Assembly: GCA_964476585.1 (NCBI GenBank)
Contig: CAYZBF010000007.1
Coordinates: 1-64,000 of the forward strand
From: CAYZBF01 sp964476585
GTDB lineage: Bacteria; Hydrothermota; UBA3072
Direction of reading: 5' to 3'
DNA length: 64,000 bases
The position numbers and the translations under genes were made by a program. Numbering within the stretch: position 1 is the stretch's first letter; each line of letters opens with the position of its first letter. Positions 8,417 through 16,371 of the stretch are shown piece by piece. A model generated the notes under the pieces. That model saw nothing but the letters and a program-made list of their open reading frames with translations. It did not search any database and had not been told where the DNA came from.

Positions 8417-8659
8417 TCAACTGCTCTTTTCCCGTTTATTTGTTATGTATTTCACAGCGTCTTCGACAGTTTTAAGTTTTGCCGCATCTGTATCCGGAAT
8501 CTTGATATTAAACTCTGCCTCAAGTGCCTGAAGTAGTGCAATATAACCAAGACTATCTGCCCCCAGGTCGTCTGCAAGAGAGCTTTCTGGTGAAATTTCT
8601 GTCGCTTTTACATCCAACTCTTCCACTATAATCTTTTTCATTTTCTCAAGTATTGACAT
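8417..8659 (-). CDS. acpP: Acyl carrier protein
   Basis: An 80-aa carrier of acyl chains as thioesters on phosphopantetheine. The attachment site is Ser36 in GADSLGYIALLQALE (DSL motif). The helix-1 and helix-3 patterns (MKKIIVEEL, KLKTVEDAVKYI) are as in the family. An AGGAGG site lies upstream of the ATG. It follows plsC by 12 bp, so it may serve that acyltransferase or a specialised lipid path; whether it is the only ACP of the genome is unknown. AcpS at 7142 could activate it. Confidence 0.93.
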   Translation of the reverse strand: MSILEKMKKIIVEELDVKATEISPESSLADDLGADSLGYIALLQALEAEFNIKIPDTDAAKLKTVEDAVKYITNKREKSS

Positions 8660-8671
8660 ATGGTATACCTC

Positions 8672-9289
8672 CTACAATTCATCCGAGTTCAATAGTATTT
8701 CTATATCGCTCATTATTTTCCCAGTTACAATTTTTAATATTTCTTTATTGTAAGGTTTATCATAGTATTCATTAAAATAGAGGGGTTTTCCAAACCTGAT
8801 GACTACTTTATGTGGTCGGGGAAACCTCTGTCCTTTTGACATAACATTGAAACTACCTATTATTGCCACAGGAACAACAGGTACTTTTGACTGCAAAGCA
8901 ATAAATGCTGTTCCTAATTTTGGCTCTTGTAAAGAGCCATCTATGCTCACCGTTCCTTCAGGATACATATCAATTACATGACTATTTTTGAGAATATCAA
9001 TAGCAGTTCGGATAGCTTCTCTATCAATTTGTGCCCTTTTTACGGGAAAAGCGTTCAACTTTCTAAAGAAAAATGCCGTAAATCGCTTTTTGAAGAGTTC
9101 TTCTTTACCCATTGTATGGAGTTGTCTTCTAATTGCAGTTCCCAGAATAAACGAATCTAAATCACTGGGATGGTTTGGTGCTAGGATTACCCCGCCTTCT
9201 TTTGGAATATTCTCAATGCTAATGGTTTGTAGCCTGATGTAAACGGCAGCTACAATCTTAAGGATTATATGTGATACTAAATAGAACAT
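8672..9289 (-). CDS. plsC: 1-acyl-sn-glycerol-3-phosphate acyltransferase family protein
   Basis: Membrane-associated acyltransferase of 205 aa that likely converts lysophosphatidic acid to phosphatidic acid. An N-terminal hydrophobic stretch is followed by the catalytic NHPSDLDS block (H-x4-D), a FFRKLNAFPVKR block and the MYPEGTVS phosphate-binding block, then VPVVPVAIIGS. It is the first structural gene after tetR and is followed at once by ACP. A GGGAGG site lies about 15 nt before the chosen ATG. An imperfect palindrome (9315-9346) sits just upstream and suggests control by the TetR protein. Confidence 0.9.
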   Translation of the reverse strand: MFYLVSHIILKIVAAVYIRLQTISIENIPKEGGVILAPNHPSDLDSFILGTAIRRQLHTMGKEELFKKRFTAFFFRKLNAFPVKRAQIDREAIRTAIDILKNSHVIDMYPEGTVSIDGSLQEPKLGTAFIALQSKVPVVPVAIIGSFNVMSKGQRFPRPHKVVIRFGKPLYFNEYYDKPYNKEILKIVTGKIMSDIEILLNSDEL

Positions 9290-9314
9290 CTATAATCTTG
9301 GCATCCTCCCTTTA

Positions 9315-9346
9315 TAGACTATTAAACCAAATTGGTTTTTAGTCTA
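9315..9346. promoter_or_regulatory. Putative TetR operator before plsC
   Basis: An imperfect inverted repeat between tetR and plsC: TAGACTATTAAACC on one side and GGTTTTTAGTCTA on the other, around centre AAATT. The half-site ATTAAACC and the ACC-N5-GGT core match the perfect palindrome before tetR (ATTAGACC-N5-GGTCTAAT). This similarity is seen directly; repressor binding is inference. Confidence 0.55.
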
Positions 9347-9360
9347 TTTAAGCCAAAAAA

Positions 9361-9936
9361 TTACTTGACTTCTATTCCCTTAAATAAAATCTGTAATACT
9401 GTGTCTACTCTTTTTTCGATTTCCAAAGGTTTTCCATGCAGAACCCAAGGATATTCTAATCCTTTTAATACCGAAACCATTGCCAGAGAAGTAAGCCCGA
9501 TTCTTTTTGCTTTGAAAATTCCTTTCTTGACGCCTTCAGAAAGTATTTTTTTTATTATGTTCATCTCCTCCCTAAAGTGCAATTCCCTGATTTTTTCAAT
9601 GTCAGGAAGCAATTCTGTTACGGCGTCCTTGGTTACTCTGTGTAGATTTACAAGTTCATGAGTGCGCGATATTCTAGTTAATATAAAAGCCCGAAGTTTT
9701 CTCTGTGGAGAGTCTTCCTTAGAAATAGCCTCACTTATAGCATTCTTGAGTATTGCTAACTCACGATCGACTACGGTCTTGAAAATCTCCTGTTTGCTCT
9801 TAAAATAGTAATAGATCGTTGTTTTACCAATTTTTGCCTCAGTAGCGATGTCATCCACGCTTGTCTTCTTTAATCCATAGCGGGTAAATAGCTTCCTAGC
9901 AATTTGCAAAATTATTTCCTTTTTCTCTTCTTTCAT
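9361..9936 (-). CDS. TetR/AcrR-family transcriptional regulator
   Basis: A 191-aa repressor-type protein. The N-terminal helix-turn-helix (about residues 5-50) reads ILQIARKLFTRYGLKKTSVD, then IATEAKIGKTTIYYYFKSKQ, the classic TetR signature. The C-terminal ligand domain is not assignable. It sits upstream of plsC, ACP and a phasin-like gene on the same strand, so a lipid or acyl-CoA ligand is plausible. Its own start codon overlaps an 18-bp perfect inverted repeat that also covers a consensus promoter, which indicates autorepression. Confidence 0.92.
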   Translation of the reverse strand: MKEEKKEIILQIARKLFTRYGLKKTSVDDIATEAKIGKTTIYYYFKSKQEIFKTVVDRELAILKNAISEAISKEDSPQRKLRAFILTRISRTHELVNLHRVTKDAVTELLPDIEKIRELHFREEMNIIKKILSEGVKKGIFKAKRIGLTSLAMVSVLKGLEYPWVLHGKPLEIEKRVDTVLQILFKGIEVK

Positions 9937-9976
9937 TATAATAATATTAGACCGAAATGGTCTAATATTATTATAA
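9936..9976. promoter_or_regulatory. Perfect 18-bp inverted repeat, tetR operator
   Basis: Arms TTATAATAATATTAGACC (9936-9953) and its exact reverse complement (9959-9976) flank a 5-nt centre. One end touches the tetR start codon; the other covers the -10 box of the tetR promoter. This is the standard geometry of an autoregulatory TetR operator. Confidence 0.8.
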
Positions 9977-9998
9977 AATAAATTTAGAATATTGTCAA
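9970..9998 (-). promoter_or_regulatory. Consensus sigma-70 promoter of tetR
   Basis: On the minus strand a perfect TTGACA (9993-9998) and a perfect TATAAT (9970-9975) are separated by exactly 17 nt. The -10 box lies inside the tetR palindrome, so a bound repressor would occlude RNA polymerase. Confidence 0.85.
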
Positions 9999-10073
9999 GG
10001 GGAGAGTGAAGGAAATCTCAAAAAAATTCTGTTGTATAAGCTCTCTCTAAATGTCGAATATAATCCTTCTCTA

Positions 10074-12608
10074 TTATAAATCTGATGACTCATCTTTTAG
10101 TTTATACAGAAAGTCCAGTGCTTCCTTTGCGGTGATTTTATCCACTTCAAGAGAATTTAACTTATTTATCAATATATTCCTTTTGTCAAATAGTTTCAGT
10201 TGTTTGTGCTTTGGAGGGTGTTTTCTAACAATTCTATCGTCTTCTCTTAAATCTTCAAGGAGCTCCTTTGCTCTCTGGATTACCACTGCTGGGAGACCGG
10301 CAAGTCGCGCTACCTCAACTCCATAACTCCGATCTGAGGCTCCTTTTCTTACTATTCTTTCGAATATTACCTCATTCTCGGTCTCCTTCACAGTTACATT
10401 ATAGTTGACTACTTCATCGTAGAATTCTTCTAATTCTGTTAATTCGTGATAATGCGTGGCGAAAAGAACCAGTGGGCTTTCCCTCAAAGTATGGAGGTAT
10501 TCAATAACAGACCAGGCGATTGCAAGTCCATCATAAGTGCTCGTCCCCCTTCCTATTTCGTCAAGAAGAACGAGACTCCTGTCTGAGACATTGTTCAATA
10601 TATTAGCTGTTTCATTCATCTCTGCTAAAAAGGTTGATACTCCGCGCGCAAGATCATCTGATGCTCCAATTCTGGTGAATATGTGATCAATTATGCCTAT
10701 TAGAGCCTTCTCGGCTGGCACGAAGCATCCTATCTGTGCGAGCAATACTATCTCGGCTATCTGGCGGAGGTATGTTGATTTACCGGCCATATTTGGCCCT
10801 GTAAGTATTATGATTTGTTCAATTTTAGATAGGTCCGTGTTATTTGGTATAAACTCACCGGTAGGTAGTAGGATTTCTACAACGGGATGTCTTCCATTTC
10901 TTATAAAGATTCCTTTGCCGTTGTTTACCTTGGGACGATTGTAACTGTATTTTATGGCGAGTTCGGTGAATCCAGAAATGATATCAGTTACCCCAATGCC
11001 ATTCGCCATTGACTCGAAATCGCTCACATATTCCTGAAGTTTTATAAGCAACTCTTTAAAAAGGTCAAATTCTATCTCTTTCTGTTTTTCTTCTGCTGAG
11101 AGTATTTCTGATTCGAATTGTTTTAAGTCTTCTGTAATAAATCTTTCAGAATTCGATAATGTCTGTTTCTTTATATATCTATCAGGAACCTTATGGAGAT
11201 TTGCTTTGGTTACTACGATATAGTATCCAAAAATCCTATTATAGCCGACTTTAAGTGAATCGATTCCCGTTTTTTTTCTTTGCTCTTTTTCATAATTTAC
11301 TACCCATTCCCTCCCGTGTAAGGCAATACTTCTCACCCTATCCAGCTCTTCATTGTATTCCTTTTTGAATATTCCGCCATCCGTAATCTTAAAGGGTGGA
11401 TCTTCGATGATAGAACTGTCTATGAGATCTATGACTCTATCCATTTCTTTAATCTTATTGTTCTGTTTCTGTAATATTGATGAATTGAGACCATTGAGGA
11501 GGCCTTTTAATTCTCTCGAAGCAATAAGTGAACCTTTTAAGGCCAAGAGATCCCTTGGGGTAGCTCTGTTTGTGGAGATACGTCCCGTAATTCTTTCAAT
11601 ATCACTAATGTCTTCTAAAGTTTTTCGTATCTTTTTTAATTTGTCTCTCTTGAAAATTAATTCGGTAACACCGTCAAGTCTTTCTTCAATCTCTTCAACT
11701 TTGGTTAGGGGATATAGGATCCATTTTTTAAGTAATCTGCCCCCTATGGATGTAACGGTTCTATCTGTTGTATAAATCAAGGAGTCTTTCTTTTCCCCGT
11801 TTATCTTCTGTAAGATTTCCAAATTCTTGATTGTCATAGCATCCAGGACCATGCTGCTTTCAGGGGTAAATCGCGATATTTTCTTAATATGATTTAGAGC
11901 TCTTCTCTGGTTTTCATAGAAGTATGATAGGAGTGCGCCAGCTGCCATTATACCAGGGGATTCCTCTGGGAGACCAAAGGAATCAGCAGTTAAAACACCA
12001 AAATGGTCCTTTATTGTCTGTAGTGCATATTCATATTCGAATTTATATGCTTCTATAGGAGTTTTAGGTATTCCTTCAGGTAATGCTATTTCCAGGCCTC
12101 CAGGTATTATTATCTCTCCTGGGGCAATTCGGATTAGTTCATCAAGGACATTCTTAACCTCACCGGCCTGAAATTCCCCTGTTGAAATATCGGAAAAAGC
12201 TATACCATAACTGTTTTCTGATTTTACTACTGCTGCAAGATAGTTATTATCCTTATCAAAAAGAAGAGATGGCCGCATTAATGTTCCTGATGTTATGACT
12301 TCCACTACTTCCCTCTTCACTAGGCCCTTTGATGATTTTGGATCTTCTGTTTGCTCACATATTGCCACTTTGAGACCTGCTTTTATGAGTTTGTCTATAT
12401 ATGAGTTTGCCGCTTTGATTGGAATACCTGCGAGTGGAACTCTTACTCCCTTACCCATAGGCTTTGACGTTAGTGTGATATTGAGTGTTTTGGATGCGAT
12501 TTTCGCATCTTCATAGAAAGTTTCATAGAAATCCCCGATATGAAAAAGTAATATCGTATCCTTATATTCTTTCTTTATATCGAGGTATTGCTTAAGCAGT
12601 GAGCTCAA
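10074..12608 (-). CDS. mutS: DNA mismatch repair protein MutS
   Basis: MutS recognises mismatches and small loops. The 844-aa protein has the complete architecture: the mismatch-wedge motif GDFYETFYED (Phe27-x-Glu29), connector, lever and clamp domains, and the ABC ATPase with Walker A GPNMAGKSTYLRQ near residue 600, GVSTFLAEM, Walker B LVLLDEIGRGTSTYDGLA, and FATHYHEL. It is the last gene of a minus-strand operon with mtaB, miaB, lapA, lapB, a lipoprotein and a SPOR protein, and overlaps the latter by 4 bp. Its partner mutL is at 57662. Confidence 0.98.
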   Translation of the reverse strand: MSSLLKQYLDIKKEYKDTILLFHIGDFYETFYEDAKIASKTLNITLTSKPMGKGVRVPLAGIPIKAANSYIDKLIKAGLKVAICEQTEDPKSSKGLVKREVVEVITSGTLMRPSLLFDKDNNYLAAVVKSENSYGIAFSDISTGEFQAGEVKNVLDELIRIAPGEIIIPGGLEIALPEGIPKTPIEAYKFEYEYALQTIKDHFGVLTADSFGLPEESPGIMAAGALLSYFYENQRRALNHIKKISRFTPESSMVLDAMTIKNLEILQKINGEKKDSLIYTTDRTVTSIGGRLLKKWILYPLTKVEEIEERLDGVTELIFKRDKLKKIRKTLEDISDIERITGRISTNRATPRDLLALKGSLIASRELKGLLNGLNSSILQKQNNKIKEMDRVIDLIDSSIIEDPPFKITDGGIFKKEYNEELDRVRSIALHGREWVVNYEKEQRKKTGIDSLKVGYNRIFGYYIVVTKANLHKVPDRYIKKQTLSNSERFITEDLKQFESEILSAEEKQKEIEFDLFKELLIKLQEYVSDFESMANGIGVTDIISGFTELAIKYSYNRPKVNNGKGIFIRNGRHPVVEILLPTGEFIPNNTDLSKIEQIIILTGPNMAGKSTYLRQIAEIVLLAQIGCFVPAEKALIGIIDHIFTRIGASDDLARGVSTFLAEMNETANILNNVSDRSLVLLDEIGRGTSTYDGLAIAWSVIEYLHTLRESPLVLFATHYHELTELEEFYDEVVNYNVTVKETENEVIFERIVRKGASDRSYGVEVARLAGLPAVVIQRAKELLEDLREDDRIVRKHPPKHKQLKLFDKRNILINKLNSLEVDKITAKEALDFLYKLKDESSDL

Positions 12609-13246
12609 GGTTCAAATTTAACAATGAAACCGTCAAAACCTTTGTTTTTAAGTTCTGCAAGATAAGTTTCTGCTTCTGCCATTGTGGAAAATTTACCAGA
12701 ACAGATTTTAATATATTCCCTGTGTTCAATAAAATATGATTCCAGGTTTTTTTCTTTCAAGCGAAGAAAGAATAAATCAGCCCATTCTCTATCACGATAA
12801 GCACCTAATTGAATTGTATATAAAACAGATTGATTACTGGTTTCTGTTTCTTTTTTATTTTTTTGATTCTCCATTCTGATGTTAATTGGTTCTTTCAAAT
12901 TCTCAATTATTCTGGCAAATTCCAAAGCCTTAACGGTATCTTCTCGATTCTGATAACAGAACTTTAACCAGTAGCATGCTTTCCTGTAGAGGGAAGATTT
13001 CTGGCCTTTATTATAAATAACCTCCAGTGTATTAATAACCTGCTCATAGTCGCTTATGAGGTAATAGAACATCCCTATCCTAAAGAGCGAAGAGTCAGCG
13101 TATACACTCTTTGGGGAATCATTTATGATCTCACGGTAGTACTCGATTGCCTCAAGGGGATTTTGTGTTCTTATTGCTTTGTAGTATTTCTTTTTCACCG
13201 CATCCAGTGGGCTGTTAATCAGGAAGATAATAAAAAGCAATTTCAT
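12605..13246 (-). CDS. SPOR-domain protein with TPR-like region
   Basis: A 213-aa protein beginning with a short hydrophobic signal-like segment (MKLLFIIFLINS). A TPR-like helical region follows (AIEYYREIINDSPKSVYADSS), then a linker and a C-terminal SPOR domain (about 140-213) with YTIQLGAYRDREWADLFFLR and ICSGKFSTMAEAETYL. SPOR domains bind denuded glycan strands of peptidoglycan at the septum, so a periplasmic wall-associated role is likely. It overlaps mutS by 4 bp and the upstream lipoprotein gene by one base (TGATG). Confidence 0.82.
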   Translation of the reverse strand: MKLLFIIFLINSPLDAVKKKYYKAIRTQNPLEAIEYYREIINDSPKSVYADSSLFRIGMFYYLISDYEQVINTLEVIYNKGQKSSLYRKACYWLKFCYQNREDTVKALEFARIIENLKEPINIRMENQKNKKETETSNQSVLYTIQLGAYRDREWADLFFLRLKEKNLESYFIEHREYIKICSGKFSTMAEAETYLAELKNKGFDGFIVKFEP

Positions 13247-13698
13247 CAGTAGAATTCTCGATTATGGGGTTCTGTTTGTATAATCCAGTCAAAGCGAACA
13301 AAAGCAGATGAATTGATGATTCGTAGAGATATCTCAAGATGTCCGTAATGTATTGAGTCCGGTCTGAAGAAATAGGACCCTGATAATTTAACATCTATAA
13401 AATCAGTTGTATAACCAGCTGCTGGTGCTATTTGGCCACTTCCTTCCTGGATACCGTAGGGGGCAGAAATTTCAATATCGAACCAGGTGGAATATTTATC
13501 ATAAATGAATGTTACATAACCGTAGGACTCACCGTCTTCTTCGAAAAAATAATCTTCTGTTTCATGGTTTTGAATTTCCACATTTCCAGAACCCAGAATA
13601 GTTCCAGGAGCAGGTTGAGGATTGGTAATTCCGCAACTAATAGATAGTCCCAGGAGAGTCACAATCAGGAAGTTTCCAGGTAAATTCTTCAGGCTCAT
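13246..13698 (-). CDS. Lipoprotein of unknown function
   Basis: No family recognised. An N-terminal signal peptide (MSLKNLPGNFLIVTLLGLSI) ends in a lipobox SISCG. The mature part of about 125 residues is rich in aromatic residues with alternating hydrophobic strands, so probably a beta-sandwich. The start at 13698 was chosen because GGAG lies 8 nt upstream; a GTG two codons earlier is possible. The gene starts inside the 3' end of the lapB-like gene (62-bp overlap) and ends at the start of the SPOR gene. Envelope location is well supported; function is not. Confidence 0.7.
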   Translation of the reverse strand: MSLKNLPGNFLIVTLLGLSISCGITNPQPAPGTILGSGNVEIQNHETEDYFFEEDGESYGYVTFIYDKYSTWFDIEISAPYGIQEGSGQIAPAAGYTTDFIDVKLSGSYFFRPDSIHYGHLEISLRIINSSAFVRFDWIIQTEPHNREFY

Positions 13699-14734
13699 TT
13701 CCACACTCCGGACTTTTAAATCTTTTGGTTTTATTTAATATTTGTTGTATCTTTGATATATATTCGCATACTTTATCCCTATCTACTCCGTTGTAAGCAC
13801 ATGCTACTCTGGTCAGTATCTCGGGGCGGTTTAGTTCCAGATTTAAAACGGCTTCGTCCAGTGCTTTCTTTGCCTTATCTACATCGCCCTTTTTCTTCAG
13901 AATTGCGACGTAAGAATTTAGAATTTCCCAGTTTTCAGGATTTTCCTTGACGAGATTTTTTAAATATGGTTCAATAATGCTGAACTCTCCTCTATTAAAC
14001 ATATACTCTTCAAGAAGTGGAAGGTATAGATATGCCCTTCTGGGATCAAGGGAGACACCTTTTTTTACATAATCAATGCCTTTCTTTTCATTCCCTTCGG
14101 AAATCAATAACTTTCCATATAAGTAGTGGGCATATGGTATTTCTGACTTTTGTCCTAAACTTATAAATTTCCTTGCTTTCGTTGTGTCTTTCTCTATAAG
14201 TTTGGAGGCGATGAAGGTTGCATAATTTGCGAGGTCCTTTTTGTCAGTATATATTGTTTTTGCTATAGTATATGCTTCGTCCCAACACTCTCGTTTTTCG
14301 TGCAGTTTAAGTAAGATTTGCCCTAGTTCTTTGTCCTTCGGTTCTCTTTTGTGCAGGGATTTGTAGATGGTTAGTGCTTTTTCCCAATCACGTGATTTAA
14401 GATAATCTTCGGCTAAGGCTCTTTGAACAAGTTCTTTTTCTGTTCTTGATAGCTCTGGATTCACTGACAAGTTCTTATGGATCTTTATAGCAGAAGAGAG
14501 TAAGCCCTTTTCTCGAAATAGATTCCCCAGATAAAGGTAGGCATCTGTGTTAGTTAGGTCTTTTTCAACTACGCCCCTCAGGATATCTATTGCATCATCG
14601 ATTTTACCATCTATGATTGCTTTAAGACCATTTATATATTTATCTGGATATTTTACTTTCTTAGGGCCTAATCTAAAAGAAAGACCCGTTAATAACAGTA
14701 CAAAGAAGATGATTATGCCGATGAGATAGACCAT
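13637..14734 (-). CDS. LapB/YciM-like TPR protein with degenerate metal site
   Basis: A 365-aa protein with one N-terminal membrane anchor (VYLIGIIIFFVLLLTGLSF), about seven to nine TPR units and a C-terminal segment aligning with the rubredoxin-type metal ribbon of LapB. In E. coli LapB controls LpxC turnover and LPS assembly. LapB normally has two C-x2-C knuckles; here they read KSPEC and KLPDC, so one Cys of each pair is replaced (Ser, Leu). The gene is directly downstream of a lapA-like gene (1-bp overlap), the classic LapA-LapB pair, which supports the call. Confidence 0.8.
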   Translation of the reverse strand: MVYLIGIIIFFVLLLTGLSFRLGPKKVKYPDKYINGLKAIIDGKIDDAIDILRGVVEKDLTNTDAYLYLGNLFREKGLLSSAIKIHKNLSVNPELSRTEKELVQRALAEDYLKSRDWEKALTIYKSLHKREPKDKELGQILLKLHEKRECWDEAYTIAKTIYTDKKDLANYATFIASKLIEKDTTKARKFISLGQKSEIPYAHYLYGKLLISEGNEKKGIDYVKKGVSLDPRRAYLYLPLLEEYMFNRGEFSIIEPYLKNLVKENPENWEILNSYVAILKKKGDVDKAKKALDEAVLNLELNRPEILTRVACAYNGVDRDKVCEYISKIQQILNKTKRFKSPECGNEPEEFTWKLPDCDSPGTIY

Positions 14735-15081
14735 TATTCTGATTCTTCCTTTTCTTCCTCGGCTTCTTCTACTTCTTCCACTTCTTCCTCCTCTTCCTCG
14801 AATGGCATATTCTTTATAGCTTTAATTTCCTTCTCAAGTTTTATATTTTTGATTTTAAGGGATCGCAGCTGAAGTCGTAATTTGATCTGATTTATACCTG
14901 CTATAATTACTGCTATGACAATGCCAAAGAGCAAGCTTTCAATGAGTAATAGTGTCAGTGAAATATCTTCAAAATTCCACTTTAGTAGGTGGAACGTAAC
15001 GAGTGTATTTCCATTCTGCGTACCTATTATTATTCCGAGTATTATAATAATACCTGATATAAGAGCCACCAAAAACGTCAT
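14734..15081 (-). CDS. LapA-domain (DUF1049) membrane protein
   Basis: A 115-aa protein with two membrane helices (about 3-22 and 42-63) in the LapA arrangement, the conserved QNGNTLVTFHLLKW segment between them, and a cytoplasmic coiled coil ending in a very acidic tail (runs of Glu with Val and Ala, residues 95-115). It pairs with the next gene, a LapB-like TPR protein, as in E. coli lapAB. The Glu-rich tail is longer than I expect for the family. A second LapA-like protein is encoded at 17638. Confidence 0.82.
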   Translation of the reverse strand: MTFLVALISGIIIILGIIIGTQNGNTLVTFHLLKWNFEDISLTLLLIESLLFGIVIAVIIAGINQIKLRLQLRSLKIKNIKLEKEIKAIKNMPFEEEEEEVEEVEEAEEEKEESE

Positions 15082-16371
15082 TTAGACCTCCTTTTTAATT
15101 TTCCCGATGGGGACCCAACCATTTACCTTATTTATATTGACAATATAACCAGATCCAATTTTTGCAACCCCATTGGTGATAATTATTCTTCCATTTCTGC
15201 TTTTCCCAAGTTTTCCTCCCTTTTTTGCTTCACCGACTATTAAAATTTCCATCTCACTGCCTTTTAGGGCACGAGTCTTCTCTTCTGTTACCTTGTTTTG
15301 AACTTTTATCAGACGTTGTAATCGCTCCTTCTTAATCTTTTCTTCAACTTTGTCATTAAATAGAGCCGCAAGCGTGCCTTTTCTTTCTGAATAGGCAAAC
15401 ATATAGGATTGATCAAAGCGTATTTTTCTTACTGCTTGTAGGGTTTCTATAAAGTCTTCTTCTTTTTCTCCAGGGAAGCCTACGAGGATATCGGTTGTGA
15501 GGGTTAAGTTAGGCATCATTTTCCTGGCCCTATTAATTATGCTTATGTAATTCTGTATTGTGTAGTCTCTGTTCATTCGGGAGAGAATCCTGTCTGACCC
15601 CGACTGAAGCGGTAAGTGCAGGTAATTGGTGATATTTTTGTGTCCTGCCATAACTGGAAAGAGATTATCAGGTATATCCTTTGGATGTGAAGTTAAAAAA
15701 TTGAGGCGTTTTACCCCCTTGATTTTTGAAACCCTCTTTAATATTCCAGGGAAATCAACTCCTTTGTAATAATAGGCGTTGATATTCTGCCCCAGAAGAG
15801 TAATTTCTCTAGTTCCTGAATTAACCAAGTTCTCTGTTTCCTTGAGTATCTCATCAGGGGGTCTTGAACGTATCGAACCCCTGGTGTAAGGAACAATACA
15901 ATAGGAGCAAAAGTAGTTACATCCTCTTGTAATTGAAAGATAGTTGCTTATTTTATTGGTAGATATAAATATGTTAGAATATTGTTCGTTTTTATCTTCT
16001 GGAATTAATCCTCGTTTCCTTGCTTTTAACCACTGGACTAAATTTCTGTATGAATCTGGAGGTGCAAGAAAATCTACAACAGGGTGGTTAATGAGGTCGG
16101 GGAGTTCTTTTGCCATGCAGCCCAACACTCCTACAATAATCTCTGGTCTTCTTTTTTTCAAGCCTTTCAGAGAGTTTAACCTCCCTATGACCCTTTTCTC
16201 TGCGTGTTCACGAACAGCACAGGTATTGAGAAGGATATAATCCGCTTCTTCAGGAGTGGACACGTCCTCAAAGTCTTCTCTTAAGAAAAGGGTTTTGACA
16301 ATATCCGAATCATATTTGTTCATCTGGCAGCCATAAGTCCTAATATAGAATCTATTCTCTAATTTTTCCAT
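15082..16371 (-). CDS. miaB: tRNA-2-methylthio-N6-dimethylallyladenosine synthase
   Basis: MiaB is a radical-SAM methylthiotransferase adding a methylthio group to i6A37 of tRNAs. Domains in order: UPF0004 with TYGCQMNKYDSD and further cluster cysteines (LLNTCAVRE, GVLGCMAKEL), radical SAM with SITRGCNYFCSYCIVPYTRG (C-x3-C-x2-C), and a C-terminal TRAM domain. The ATG at 16371 is preferred over 16377 because of its spacing to AAAGGG. It overlaps the upstream mtaB gene. miaA, which makes its substrate, is at 59245. Confidence 0.96.
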   Translation of the reverse strand: MEKLENRFYIRTYGCQMNKYDSDIVKTLFLREDFEDVSTPEEADYILLNTCAVREHAEKRVIGRLNSLKGLKKRRPEIIVGVLGCMAKELPDLINHPVVDFLAPPDSYRNLVQWLKARKRGLIPEDKNEQYSNIFISTNKISNYLSITRGCNYFCSYCIVPYTRGSIRSRPPDEILKETENLVNSGTREITLLGQNINAYYYKGVDFPGILKRVSKIKGVKRLNFLTSHPKDIPDNLFPVMAGHKNITNYLHLPLQSGSDRILSRMNRDYTIQNYISIINRARKMMPNLTLTTDILVGFPGEKEEDFIETLQAVRKIRFDQSYMFAYSERKGTLAALFNDKVEEKIKKERLQRLIKVQNKVTEEKTRALKGSEMEILIVGEAKKGGKLGKSRNGRIIITNGVAKIGSGYIVNINKVNGWVPIGKIKKEV

